Assembly: GCA_963677175.2 (NCBI GenBank)
Contig: CAXXES010000003.1
Location: 315,739-379,738, forward strand
From: Sunxiuqinia sp963677175
Lineage (GTDB): Bacteria; Bacteroidota; Bacteroidia; Bacteroidales; Prolixibacteraceae
Reading direction: 5' to 3'
DNA: 64,000 bases
How positions within the stretch are numbered: the first letter of the stretch is position 1; every line of letters starts with the position of its first letter. Under the pieces are notes generated by a model, which did not search any database, was not told the DNA's origin, and was given only the letters and a program-made list of their open reading frames with translations. The translations under genes and the position numbers were made by a program. Shown here piece after piece: positions 45,446-54,537 of this stretch.

Positions 45446-47287
45446 ATGTGGTTCAGAAATCTCCTCATACTTTTCATCGTTTCGGTTTCCATCAGTGGTT
45501 CTGCATTTGCCCTGCAAACTCCCGAAAAACAAGATTCAACCCGTCTTTATGAAGATAATGAAGTCTATTCGGAAGGTGGCAAATTTACCCGCTTTATGTA
45601 TCGGCTATTTTTCAAGCCTGCTATACCTGATCCTGTAAAAAGCAAAGGCGGAAAGCAAGTTTATGCGAGGCAGGTTCAACAATCGTACGGTGCCTTTGAA
45701 GGGAAAATCATTAGGAACATCACCATCCAAACACTCGATCCGTTTGGCACTTCCATTGCCGACACCATTGATGCATCGTTCAATTGGCTGTCGAAAACCG
45801 GAAATAAACTACATATCAAATCTCATGAAGTCACGATTAAAAACCTGTTGCTGATCCATCAAAACCAGGCTTTTGATTCGCTGCTGGTAATAGAATCAGA
45901 ACGATTGGTGCGCAGCCGAAAGTACATCCGCGACGTTTCCTTTTTTATGGAATCGGCATCACCGGGTTCCGATTCAGTCGATATTTATATTCGCGCATTG
46001 GATATCTGGAGTATTATTCCCAGCTTTTCAACGTCAAGTTCGCGCACCACCATTGGTTTTACTGATGAAAATTTTTTAGGGCTGGGCCACGAATTTCAAA
46101 ATGAGATTGCCCGAAACTATACCGAAGACGATTATTTGTTTCTCACCAATTACTCCATTCCGAACATCAAAAACACATACGTTGGCGCAACCTTGAACTA
46201 CGCTGTTCGCGGTGACCGTTATTTCAACAAGAGCCTGACGATTGAGCGGCCGTTTTTTTCGCCTTTCACCAGATGGGCTGCCGGGGTTCAGCTGATGCAA
46301 CAATTCGGCGATGATTCAATCTCCACGGACAATAATCTTTACAGGCAAAATCGGTTTAAGTTTAACGCTCAGGATTATTGGGTGGGAGGTGCCATTCAAC
46401 TAAATAGAAGCAATACAGCCTATCGCCGGAGTACAAATCTTATTTCGACTATCCGCTTTTTACGTGTTCGTTATCTTGAAAAACCTGAAGCAACGCTTGA
46501 TCCGCAGCAATTTCATTCAGATGAAAATTTCTATTTGGGAAGTATTGGCGTTTCCGAGCGGAGGTATGTTCAGGACAAATACATTTTTAAATATGGGACC
46601 ACGGAAGATGTGCCGGTTGGAAGGGTGTACAACCTGACCGGAGGTTACCAGGACAAAAACGCGATTGGCCGGTTTTATTTGGGTGGACGTGTTTCCATAG
46701 GTGACTATTTCTGGTGGGGGTTTTTAAGTTCCAATATCGAATTGGGAACGTTCATTCGTGCATCGCATGCCGACCAGGGAGTTATTAAATTGGATGTCAA
46801 TTATTTTACAGGATTGATCGAAATTGGGCGGTGGAAATTCAGGCATTTTGTAAAACCCCAGTTGACTGTTGGAATAAACCCCTTGTCGTTGGATAGCTTG
46901 ACGCTCAATGAGGAATTTGGGCTGAGAGGGTTCCGCAGTAGCGAGCTGACAGGTGCCAGCCGACTTTTATTTACGGTTCAAACACAGTCGTATGCTCCGT
47001 GGGATTTTATTGGCTTCAAATTTGGCCCCTTTCTCAACTATTCGATGGGAATGCTTGGCAACGAACGAATGGGTTTTAAAAACAGCCCAGTTTATTCGCA
47101 ATTGGGTATAGGCGTTTTAATCAAGAATGAAAACCTGGTTATGAATTCGTTTCAAATCTCCCTTTCATTTTATCCTAAAATTCCTGGTGTTGGGCAAAAT
47201 ATTTTCAAGACCAACTCATTTTCAACGGGAGATTTCGGGTTTTGGGATTTTGAAATTGGGAAGCCAGCACCCGTCTTGTTTCGATAA
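45446..47287 (+). CDS. Outer-membrane barrel protein with POTRA-like region, partner of the MCE system
   Basis: 613 residues with signal peptide (LLILFIVSVSISGSAFA). Residues ~80-165 look like a POTRA repeat (GKIIRNITIQTLDPFG, HEVTIKNLLLIHQNQ, FDSLLVIESERLVRSRKYIR). The rest shows alternating barrel strands: GFTDENFLGLGHEFQNE, YVGATLNYAV, LFTVQTQSYAPW and FQISLSFYPKI. This is most like the BamA/TamA (Omp85) group as found in Bacteroidota, though the usual C-terminal Phe is lacking. Gram-negative Mla systems normally use the MlaA lipoprotein. A barrel as the fourth gene, 24 bp after mlaD, suggests that it is the outer-membrane end of this lipid pathway. That role is inference. Confidence 0.68.
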   Translation: MWFRNLLILFIVSVSISGSAFALQTPEKQDSTRLYEDNEVYSEGGKFTRFMYRLFFKPAIPDPVKSKGGKQVYARQVQQSYGAFEGKIIRNITIQTLDPFGTSIADTIDASFNWLSKTGNKLHIKSHEVTIKNLLLIHQNQAFDSLLVIESERLVRSRKYIRDVSFFMESASPGSDSVDIYIRALDIWSIIPSFSTSSSRTTIGFTDENFLGLGHEFQNEIARNYTEDDYLFLTNYSIPNIKNTYVGATLNYAVRGDRYFNKSLTIERPFFSPFTRWAAGVQLMQQFGDDSISTDNNLYRQNRFKFNAQDYWVGGAIQLNRSNTAYRRSTNLISTIRFLRVRYLEKPEATLDPQQFHSDENFYLGSIGVSERRYVQDKYIFKYGTTEDVPVGRVYNLTGGYQDKNAIGRFYLGGRVSIGDYFWWGFLSSNIELGTFIRASHADQGVIKLDVNYFTGLIEIGRWKFRHFVKPQLTVGINPLSLDSLTLNEEFGLRGFRSSELTGASRLLFTVQTQSYAPWDFIGFKFGPFLNYSMGMLGNERMGFKNSPVYSQLGIGVLIKNENLVMNSFQISLSFYPKIPGVGQNIFKTNSFSTGDFGFWDFEIGKPAPVLFR

Positions 47288-47827
47288 AGGAATACAAGTC
47301 TATGAGGTTTAATTTTCACTTGAACGAGACGTTTCTCTAAGCAATAGAAAGAATGACAGCAACGGAAAAGCCTCGATCCTTAAGTCCCCCACTTCGCCTT
47401 CAGGCGAAAGCAGCGCAGGCCGAAAATTTGGGCCGGGCCGGCGTTGGGTTGTGGGTGGAAGGATGAAATTTTTTAGATTTTTGCATTCTTTTTATCAATG
47501 AAAAAGGATGTGCCCGTCCGGCATAAGGACAAAGAAGCGTTGAGAATAGACAAACTTTTTTGCGATACGGCGCATGCTGGCTGGGAGCATTCAGATACTG
47601 AGTGGTTGCGCCTTGTTTGATGTCGCGCATTTCAACCCCGGGTTCCGTTTCACTTCACCCGGGGCTATTATTGTCTAACCCTTTCAGGGTTCTGTCGTGC
47701 CGGGTCATCCATCGGTTTCCGTAGGTTCACCTACGGCTATTGGTGTTAAGCTCGGGTTTTAATGCTCCATAAACGATTTGGTCTGGATTCGACCCTAACA
47801 ATATCGCCTGATCCGGAGTTTGACACA
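47288..47827. other. Gene-free stretch with three perfect hairpins (REP-like)
   Basis: No supported gene. Three short perfect palindromes lie within 100 bp: CCCCGGG/CCCGGGG (47636-47664), AACCCT/AGGGTT with loop TTC (47677-47691) and CCGTAGG/CCTACGG with loop TTCA (47719-47736). The set resembles the REP-type palindromes scattered in Bacteroidota genomes, but I cannot count genomic copies from here. The first 100 bases after the barrel gene show no clear terminator. Confidence 0.6.
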
Positions 47828-47865
47828 AACAAAAAGCCGACTCAAATTGAATTGAGTCGGCTTTT
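47828..47865 (-). terminator. Intrinsic terminator of the cold-shock gene
   Basis: A perfect 14-bp stem (47832-47845 with 47852-47865; core AGCCGACTCAA) is followed, on the minus strand, by a T-run. It lies 30 bp past the stop of the cold-shock gene. Confidence 0.93.
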
Positions 47866-47894
47866 GAGTAATAAATGTCTTATATAATTATAAA

Positions 47895-48086
47895 CTATGC
47901 AAGTTTAACATTTACGGCATTTAATCCTTTGCGGCCATCTTGAAGATCGAAAGTTACTTCGTCATTTTCTCTTACTTCGTCGTTCAATCCTGATACGTGT
48001 ACGAAATACTCTTCAGTTGATGCACCGTCTGTGATAAATCCAAAACCTTTGGATTCGTTGAAAAATTTCACTGTTCCTTTGTTCAT
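47895..48086 (-). CDS. Cold-shock domain protein (CspA family)
   Basis: 63 residues from the ATG at 48086; the open frame reaches further upstream, but MNKGTVKFFNESKGFGFITD is the standard CSD start. RNP1 is KGFGFI and RNP2 is EYFVHVSGL, where FVHVS replaces the common VFVHFS. Single CSD proteins bind single-stranded RNA and act as RNA chaperones, often induced by cold or other stress. It is monocistronic, with its own terminator and a leader of unknown length. Confidence 0.94.
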   Translation of the reverse strand: MNKGTVKFFNESKGFGFITDGASTEEYFVHVSGLNDEVRENDEVTFDLQDGRKGLNAVNVKLA

Positions 48087-48223
48087 AATAGTTGTAATAA
48101 ATAATAAATACTGGCGCAAAGATACATTTTGTTTTCTTAATAAAATATTATTTTGTAATAATTGTGCCAAGTCTGCTGTAAAAGGCCATCATTGTTTCGA
48201 CCATTGGTAGTATTATTTTCGAC

Positions 48224-49024
48224 TTATTTGCTTGCTGAATAATATATTAAGGCCTCCGGCATAAACTGTTTTAACTTTCTCATGCGGGTATCGTCCGACG
48301 GGTGGGTACTTAAAAACTCAGGTTGCTTTGCTCCACCTGCTGCCGACATGCGTTGCCAAAAAGGAATCGCTTCGCGGGGATCGTATCCGGCCATGGCGGC
48401 AAATATCAATCCGTATTGATCGGCTTCGGTTTCCTGCTGACGAGACCAAGGCAACATGGCTCCAAGCTGGCTGCCAATACCGTACGACATCATAAAAAGA
48501 TCGCTGGTTTGCTGTGGTTTTTGCGATAGAGCGACTTCCAAAGCGGCTCCTCCCAATTGCTGGACCATGGCGCGGCTCATCCGTTCGCTGCCGTGCTTGG
48601 CAATAGCGTGGGCAATTTCGTGCCCCATAACGATGGCAAGCGCTGTTTCATTTTGGGTAACAGGCAGCAGGCCGATGTAAACAACCACTTTTCCTCCGGG
48701 CATACACCAGGCATTCACGTCGTCACTGGCCACCGTGTTGAATTCCCATTGGTACCCTTCCAGTACTGATTCTTGTCCCTTGCCGTTATAGTACTGCGTA
48801 ACAGCATTGGCAATACGCGCACCAACACGGTCTACCATGGTCGCACTGCTGTTGCTGGCATTCAAAGTGTTATTCTCCGACAAAAATGTGTCGTACTGGC
48901 TCGATGCCATCAACTGTAATTCCGATTCGGGAACCAGGCTCAGCTGGTTGCGACCTGTTACCAGGTTCATCGCGCAACCTCCCGCAATAGCTGCAATAAG
49001 TATTGCAAATAGTATGTTTTTCAT
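48224..49024 (-). CDS. M48-family metalloprotease lipoprotein
   Basis: 266 residues from the ATG at 49024. The frame is open up to 49102, but that would overlap the promoter. The lipobox is IAGGC (Cys17). The zinc site is VMGHEIAHAIAKHG (HEIAH), and ETEADQYGLIFAAMAGYDP supplies the third ligand and the usual D. The C-terminal FLSTHPSDDTRMRKL is conserved. It is of the BepA/LoiP/Oma1-like group of periplasmic quality-control proteases that act on outer-membrane proteins. It is under one of the shared stress promoters (49065-49131), in line with that role. Confidence 0.92.
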   Translation of the reverse strand: MKNILFAILIAAIAGGCAMNLVTGRNQLSLVPESELQLMASSQYDTFLSENNTLNASNSSATMVDRVGARIANAVTQYYNGKGQESVLEGYQWEFNTVASDDVNAWCMPGGKVVVYIGLLPVTQNETALAIVMGHEIAHAIAKHGSERMSRAMVQQLGGAALEVALSQKPQQTSDLFMMSYGIGSQLGAMLPWSRQQETEADQYGLIFAAMAGYDPREAIPFWQRMSAAGGAKQPEFLSTHPSDDTRMRKLKQFMPEALIYYSASK

Positions 49025-49064
49025 ATGATTAAAATTTGGTGATACATGGTCAACTTCACTGATC

Positions 49065-49131
49065 CGAAGGTAGGTACACTGATCTGATAAACGCTTACAC
49101 AACTTTAGTAAAGAGTTACAAGATTCACATA
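49065..49131 (-). promoter_or_regulatory. Stress-regulon promoter 4 (M48 protease)
   Basis: Minus strand: GTGAATCTTGTAA with TGTAA at 49120-49116, second TGTAA at 49099-49095 (21 bp apart), and -7 box TACCTTCG at 49072-49065. It overlaps the last codons of the upstream AraC-type gene (stop at 49125), so the protease has a dedicated promoter. Confidence 0.82.
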
Positions 49132-49682
49132 TTTTCGAGTGGGTCGCGTTTAAGCTTGAGCTGCTTGTAGCGTGATGGGGTTAGCCCGGTCAGTTTTTTA
49201 AATTGATTCGACAGGTGGGCTACGCTGCTGTAGTGCATGAGGTAGGCTATTTCGGTGACATTCAGTTCGTCGTAAACCAACAATTCTTTTACGCGCTCTA
49301 CTTTGTGAGAGAGCAAAAAATGTTCGATCGTGATTCCCTGGCTTTCTTTGAAAAGGTTGGACAAGTATGTGTAATCGTAGTTTAGCTTTCCAATTAAATA
49401 ATCTGAAAAATTGACCTTGATTTGGTCCTCGGAATGGTGAACCAACTCGATCACGATATTCTTTATGCGCTCAATCAGGATGCCCTTTTTATCTTCGATG
49501 ATGGAAAGGCCCGCTTCGTTCAGACCTAGGTTTAGTCGGGCCAGCTCTTCAGCACTGAGGTTCTCCATAATTTCAACTTCACCCAATTCTATTAGAATAA
49601 AATGAAGTCCCAGCTTCGAAAGCTCCGACTTCACGATCATCTTGCAGCGATTACTGACCATATTTCTGATGTGAAGTTTCAT
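49125..49682 (-). CDS. AraC-type transcription regulator, paralogue 1
   Basis: 185 residues. The N-terminal ~75 residues (MKLHIRNMVSNRCKMIVKSE, LGLHFILIELGEVEIMENLS) form a compact alpha/beta unit resembling an HMA/ferredoxin-like fold by its strand order and the lone Cys in NRCKM. The C-terminal AraC double helix-turn-helix reads YTYLSNLFKESQGITIEHFL and VTEIAYLMHYSSVAHLSNQFKKLTGLTPSRYK. It is paralogous to the regulator at 62295, with the same order and many identical stretches. It lies downstream of the CheB-CheR-PAS and PAS genes. No copy of the shared motif precedes it; instead a short inverted repeat (49694-49730) does. It is one of two candidates to bind the shared motif. Confidence 0.88.
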   Translation of the reverse strand: MKLHIRNMVSNRCKMIVKSELSKLGLHFILIELGEVEIMENLSAEELARLNLGLNEAGLSIIEDKKGILIERIKNIVIELVHHSEDQIKVNFSDYLIGKLNYDYTYLSNLFKESQGITIEHFLLSHKVERVKELLVYDELNVTEIAYLMHYSSVAHLSNQFKKLTGLTPSRYKQLKLKRDPLENM

Positions 49683-49693
49683 CCTGCTCTGGC

Positions 49694-49730
49694 TTTAGGT
49701 TAACTAAGTTATTTACAATCCCAACCTAAA
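49694..49730. promoter_or_regulatory. Inverted repeat before AraC paralogue 1
   Basis: TTTAGGTT (49694-49701) and AACCTAAA (49723-49730) form a perfect 8-bp inverted repeat 12 bp upstream of the start codon. It could be an operator or a weak terminator for the PAS gene; no T-run follows on the minus strand. Confidence 0.45.
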
Positions 49731-49788
49731 TACTGATCTAAATGTACTTATTTTCGGGCACCAAATGCCATATCGCATGGGTATATCG

Positions 49789-50337
49789 TTATTTTCTAAA
49801 TGCTGAGGTATCGACAACCGACAACAGACATTCCTGATTATCGTCGGTAACAATACCTTCCATGTATACCTGGCACAGCGGCTTATTGTCGTACCCAAGC
49901 ATCAACTCGCACGATTCTTTGGCCGCGCTGCTAAAAACCCGTTTGAAAAAATCGTTAAACACGGGTCGCGAATCTTCGGAAACAAACAGTTTGAAATTGC
50001 TGTTTATCAACTTAAAACGCTTATCTCCCAACAGGTCGGCACCGGTGAAATTCAGTTCACAAATGCTGCCGCTGCTATCGAGTGTGAAATAACCCATTGG
50101 AGCCAAATCGTACAACATGGTGTATTTTTCCAGGGCTAATTCGGCTGTTTCATAAGCCTGGCGCAATTCTTCATTTTGCATTTCCAGTTCAATCTGGTGT
50201 ACTTGCAGCTCGTGCACTAGCTGCGGGGCATTCATGTCCTCAAACCTGGCCTTTTCTTGTTTTTGCTGCAATTTTTCTTCGGCTTTCATGCGCAGCGCTC
50301 TGCGGTCGGTTAAATCCGGATCTTCGTTCTGCATCAC
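49789..50337 (-). CDS. PAS-domain protein with coiled-coil lead
   Basis: 182 residues. A charged coiled coil (~10-75) contains LVHELQVHQIELEMQNEELR, a sequence common at the start of Bacteroidota PAS sensors. It is followed by one PAS domain (MYDLAPMGYFTLDSSGSICE, FTGADLLGDKR, GYDNKPLCQVYMEGIVT). No kinase, receiver or DNA-binding output is present. It starts 1 bp after the stop of the CheB-CheR-PAS gene, so the two are translated together, and it probably assembles with that protein through the coiled coil. The same VHQIELEMQN segment is in the broken receiver gene at 39388. Confidence 0.85.
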   Translation of the reverse strand: MMQNEDPDLTDRRALRMKAEEKLQQKQEKARFEDMNAPQLVHELQVHQIELEMQNEELRQAYETAELALEKYTMLYDLAPMGYFTLDSSGSICELNFTGADLLGDKRFKLINSNFKLFVSEDSRPVFNDFFKRVFSSAAKESCELMLGYDNKPLCQVYMEGIVTDDNQECLLSVVDTSAFRK

Positions 50338-50338
50338 A

Positions 50339-53242
50339 TTATTCTTTAGTCGTTATCATTATTCCTACAGGTAGTTTCTGTTGATCGAGTATGATGTTTA
50401 CGGACCACTCAATCGTTGGGTTATTTTTACCGGCTGCCAAAACCCGCACCTTTAATTTGCCATTCTTTGGTTCGCCAAGCAAGTTGTTCAGTTCTTTTTC
50501 AGCCTTTTTTTGTGTCGACTCAGGAATGAATAGCTGTATAAAATTTCGACCAGCCACTTCCGTGCTGCTTTTACAAAAAAACAGTTCTGCTTTTGGGTTG
50601 AACTCCAGGATTTTATACTCGGGTGAAAGTTTAATGATGACATCCGAAACCGAGTCCAGCAGCAATCGGTTCAATTTCTCGGCTTCCAGCAATTTAGCTT
50701 CCAGCTGATTTTGATCGGAAATATTGATGAAGGTGATGACGAGGCCGTCAATCCGGTCGTCGTAAGTGCGATAGGGCATAATGCGAATGGAAAACCATCG
50801 CCCGTCTTTCGTCGAAATTTGTTTTTGCATAAAAACAAGGGTGCGCAAAACTTCGCGCGCGTCCTCCTCCAGATCAGGATAATTAAGATCCGAAGCCTGG
50901 TCGGTAAATGGTCGGCCTATATCGCTTTTTATGAGTTTAAAAATCTTGGTGGTCTGGTTCGTAAATCGACGAATATTCAGTTCCTTATCAAGAAACAAGG
51001 TCGCGATATCGGTGCTGTTAAGCAGGTTTTTCATATCGTTGTCCATTCTCGAATAATCGTCAACCTTTGACTGCAACTCGGCATTCACGGTTTGCAATTC
51101 TTCATTCAAACTTTGCATTTCTTCCTGCGAGGTGGTCAATTCCTCATTGGTCGACTGCAGCTCTTCGTTGGTTGATTGCAATTCTTCGTTGGTAGATTTC
51201 AATTCTTCCTGCGAGGTCTGCATCTCTTCAATCGTCCCCTGCAAATTTTTGCGCATGTGTCGCAATTCTTTCTCCAAATCTGACTGTTTACTTGCGTCGA
51301 CGGCTTTTCGGGCAGGCTTTTGCTTACTGCTGTATATCTTGTGCACATCCGTAAAAACAACCATCACCATTCCCCTCAACGGATCGGGCTTATCAATCCA
51401 TTGAATGGTAAGATCCAGGGTTTGCGAACTGCCATTGGATTCCACTCTTATATGGTGCAGGATTTCTTTTCCCTTTGATGCAAGGATTTTACGAAAAGCA
51501 ATCGGAAATTCATTGCGTAAACCCTCGCGCAACATGGCAAAAATGTTCAGGTTTGCTTTTCCAACAGCGGGCTCAAGGTATTTCCCCGTTTGTCCGCCAA
51601 CGTACACAATGTCGCCATTTTCGTTGACCAAAACAGCAGGCGGCGAAAACTGCTGCAGCAACAATTGTTCCGCAGGTGTTTGAATATTTGCGGGCATTTT
51701 TGCGGGCATTTCATTTTCGGTGTCGCCGTTTTTTGCTCGCGAAAATGATGATGGAAAATCAATCAGTTCGGGTGTCAAGCTGGTAGCGCAACGTTTATAA
51801 AGTTTCAATTTTGAATCAACGGTGGTAAAAAGTGAACTTTGAGTGCCCAGTGATTCGGAGCTGCCGAGTAGCATCAGCCCATCGGGCTTAAGGCTGTAAA
51901 AGAACAACCCAATCAATTTTTTCTGCAAGTCAGTGTCCAGGTAGATCAGCAGGTTGCGGCAAGTCAGCACGTCAATTTTGGTAAAAGGCGGATGCATAAT
52001 AATGTTATGCTGAGCAAACACAATCATCTCGCGTATCTCCGTGTTGATCCGGTAGCCATCTTCGGTTTTAATAAAAAACCGGTTCAGGCGCGATTGAGAA
52101 ACATCAGTGGCAATATTGACCGGGAACTGTCCTTTCCGGGCGTTTTCAATTGCATTTTCATCCAGATCGGTCGCAAATATCTGTAAGGTAATGCCTCCAT
52201 GTTTCTTGGTTTTTTCCAGCACTTCCCTGAAAACGATGGCCAGCGAATAGGCCTCTTCCCCGGTAGAGCATCCGGCTACCCAGGCCCGCAAGGTTGATCC
52301 GTCTTTTGTGTTGGCGATCAGGTCCGGCAAAATAGATTCCTTCAACTTGTTCCAGATGTGGGGGTCGCGAAAAAAGTTGGTCACGCCAATCAACAGTTCC
52401 TTGAAAAGAATGTCTATTTCTGCAGGATTCTCCTGTAAAAAATGCACATACGAATTGATCCTGTCAATTTTATGGATGCTCATGCGCCTCTCAATGCGCC
52501 GGTACAAGGTATTTTTCTTGTAAAGCGAAAAATCATTTCCGGTTTGGGTTCGCAGCAGAATAATCACTTTATCGAGTGCACGTTTGTCTTTACTCTCGCT
52601 GAACAAGTCAGGATGAAGTGTGGGGATATGCCGAATAAGATCCAGCAGCCTTTTGGGCAAGTCTGAGGCAGGGGCCACAATATCGACGATCACCGAATCG
52701 ATCGCATTGCGGGGCATGCTGTCGAATTTAGCTGTGGCCGGGTCTTGAGCCATCACGATTCCGTTATTTTCTTTGATGGCATGGAGTCCGATGCTTCCAT
52801 CAGATCCCATTCCCGACAGAATGACGCCCACACTTCGTTCCTTTTGGTCGAGCGCAAGCGATCGGAAAAAGAAGTCAACAGGTAAGCGAAGCCCTCTTGC
52901 TTCCACCGGTTCAAAAAGGTAAAGCACCCCTTTCAAAATCGACATGCTTTTATTTGGCGGAATAACATAGACACAGTTTGACTGAACAGTCATCCGGTCT
53001 TTGGCCTGAAAAACAGGTATTTTGGAAACCCGCTGAAGCAGTTTGGGCAGCATCCCTTTTTGTGTTGGATCCAGATGTTGAATAACAATATAGGCCATTC
53101 CGCTGTTTTCGGGAATGTTAACCAAGAATTGTTCAAAAGCTTCGAGTCCGCCGGCCGACGCCCCGATACCAACAATTGGGAATAAGCTGATATCCGAATC
53201 AGTGGTCTTTTGCTTGCTTGTTTTTGTCAGTTTTTCCTGCAC
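50339..53242 (-). CDS. CheB-CheR-PAS fusion signalling protein
   Basis: 967 residues. The CheB methylesterase domain (~20-200) has its catalytic Ser29 (GIGASAGG), His56 (QHLDP) and Asp148 (GMGSDGS). CheR methyltransferase (~215-485) follows with FFRDPHIW, VAGCSTGEEAYSLA (SAM loop) and FDVLTCRNLLIY-type text (KIDVLTCRNLLIYLD). A PAS-like part is next, then a long coiled coil with E-E-L-x-S/T-x-N-E-E-L repeats (~660-740) and two PAS domains (DIATLFLDKELNIRRF; SDVIIKLSPEYKILEF). There is no histidine kinase core. No MCP receptors or other che genes are in the window, so it is unlikely to serve chemotaxis directly. Members of this fusion family are linked to stress and sporulation-type signalling, but the substrate methylated is unknown. 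Confidence 0.92.
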   Translation of the reverse strand: MQEKLTKTSKQKTTDSDISLFPIVGIGASAGGLEAFEQFLVNIPENSGMAYIVIQHLDPTQKGMLPKLLQRVSKIPVFQAKDRMTVQSNCVYVIPPNKSMSILKGVLYLFEPVEARGLRLPVDFFFRSLALDQKERSVGVILSGMGSDGSIGLHAIKENNGIVMAQDPATAKFDSMPRNAIDSVIVDIVAPASDLPKRLLDLIRHIPTLHPDLFSESKDKRALDKVIILLRTQTGNDFSLYKKNTLYRRIERRMSIHKIDRINSYVHFLQENPAEIDILFKELLIGVTNFFRDPHIWNKLKESILPDLIANTKDGSTLRAWVAGCSTGEEAYSLAIVFREVLEKTKKHGGITLQIFATDLDENAIENARKGQFPVNIATDVSQSRLNRFFIKTEDGYRINTEIREMIVFAQHNIIMHPPFTKIDVLTCRNLLIYLDTDLQKKLIGLFFYSLKPDGLMLLGSSESLGTQSSLFTTVDSKLKLYKRCATSLTPELIDFPSSFSRAKNGDTENEMPAKMPANIQTPAEQLLLQQFSPPAVLVNENGDIVYVGGQTGKYLEPAVGKANLNIFAMLREGLRNEFPIAFRKILASKGKEILHHIRVESNGSSQTLDLTIQWIDKPDPLRGMVMVVFTDVHKIYSSKQKPARKAVDASKQSDLEKELRHMRKNLQGTIEEMQTSQEELKSTNEELQSTNEELQSTNEELTTSQEEMQSLNEELQTVNAELQSKVDDYSRMDNDMKNLLNSTDIATLFLDKELNIRRFTNQTTKIFKLIKSDIGRPFTDQASDLNYPDLEEDAREVLRTLVFMQKQISTKDGRWFSIRIMPYRTYDDRIDGLVITFINISDQNQLEAKLLEAEKLNRLLLDSVSDVIIKLSPEYKILEFNPKAELFFCKSSTEVAGRNFIQLFIPESTQKKAEKELNNLLGEPKNGKLKVRVLAAGKNNPTIEWSVNIILDQQKLPVGIMITTKE

Positions 53243-53408
53243 GTGTTGTCCCTTCCTTTGAACTTAAAAATTACATAAATGTACGATAAATTCTCATGGT
53301 CTTCGATTTTCGCTGCCAACCATTTAATCCGGCATCTCAGGCTTGCTCGTCACGCCCTCCCGCTGCTGATCGATTCAAAACGCGAAGCAGAACCGGGAAT
53401 TTCCCGGT

Positions 53409-54537
53409 CTACACTATTTTGTCCAATGAGGCGGTATTATTTTTCTTGAAAATTGGTTTTATTTTTAAGAAGGAAGACATGGTATCGCCCAGTAAAAAAC
53501 CCCAGGGTTTCAAAGGTTCAACATGGTCAAAAATAAGCTTGACAATGGCGAGCAGCGGGATGGACAAAAACATGCCAGATATTCCCCATAAGGCGTTCCC
53601 GGCAAAAACCACAATGATTGAAAACAGCGCATTGATCTTTACTTTCGAGGAAACGATGATCGGGACAATGTAGTTGTTGTCGATCAACTGGATAATGTAG
53701 TACAACACCAACACATAAACCGCGTACATGTCGGAAGGTCTCGGTGGCCAACGCAACAATCATCGGCAAAGCCACAGCAACCAGCCCTCCAATGTATGGA
53801 ATGACGTTCAGTAATGCACCTATAGTCCCCAGTAAAATGGCATATTCAATTCCCAGTGCCAGCAATGCAACCGAATTCATGACCGCAATAATGACTGCTT
53901 CAATAATTAGCCCGGCAAGGTAGCGCTGGACAACCGATTTGGTTTTAGAAATAATGGCACTTACCTGCGCCTGATCGCTTTTGCCAAATACCTGGTGAAG
54001 AAAATCGACCAACAACGAATGGTAAAATAAGATGATGAAGACATAAACAGGCACCAAAAGCATTACCATGATCGTATTTCCAATGGTTACTATTGTATCG
54101 CCAATGGCTGCTTTTCCGAGATTGAGCATTTCATCTTTACCCTGTTCAATGTAGGCGTTAATTTCTGCCGGGCTTATGTCGGCATAAACCGATAAAGCAG
54201 AGATTGCCTGGTTGATGAGGTCGCTAAACCGGTCGACCATGATTGGCCAGGACTGACTAAATTTATTGGCCTGTGATATGATGAGTCCCCCGGCGGCGGC
54301 GATAACCAGAAAGGTCAGAAATATCGTAATGATGATGGCAATTACCCGCTTGATTCCCATCCGCGAAAAAAAGTTGATGACCGGATGGAGCACAATCGCA
54401 ATAATGACCGCAAAAACCAAGGGGACAATAATACTGCGCCCAATGTATAGCATGCTAATCAACACATACAGCCCAATTAAAATGAGCGATGCTTTTGCGT
54501 AAAACGGAAGCTGTAATATTTTTTCGCGATTTGTCAC
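53409..54537 (-). pseudogene. AI-2E/PerM-family membrane protein, frameshifted
   Basis: The first ~265 residues are a normal AI-2E family transporter: LILIGLYVLISMLYIGRSII, several membrane helices and PYIGGLVAVALPMIVALATE. After ATETF, near 53740, the frame shifts. The true C-terminal part is in the other frame: MYAVYVLVLYYIIQLIDNNY, VPIIVSSKVKINALFSIIVV, GISGMFLSIPLLAIVKLIFD. One extra C in the TTCC near 53742 explains it. The product would lose the last two helices. It could be a sequencing error, so check reads before calling it dead. It overlaps the upstream gene by 4 bp. Confidence 0.82.

Noticed and set aside
45446..47287. Type IX secretion or BamA itself
   Set aside because: No assembly partners nearby and only one POTRA-like unit is visible; BamA has five and is essential with conserved neighbours.
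49065..49131. Site belongs to the AraC gene at 49125
   Set aside because: It lies at the 3' end of that gene and points away from its start; the fixed -7 distance assigns it to the M48 protease.
53243..53300. Eighth copy of the stress motif upstream of the CheB-CheR gene
   Set aside because: One TGTAA is present, but there is no second TGTAA at 21 bp and no -7 box at the fixed distance.
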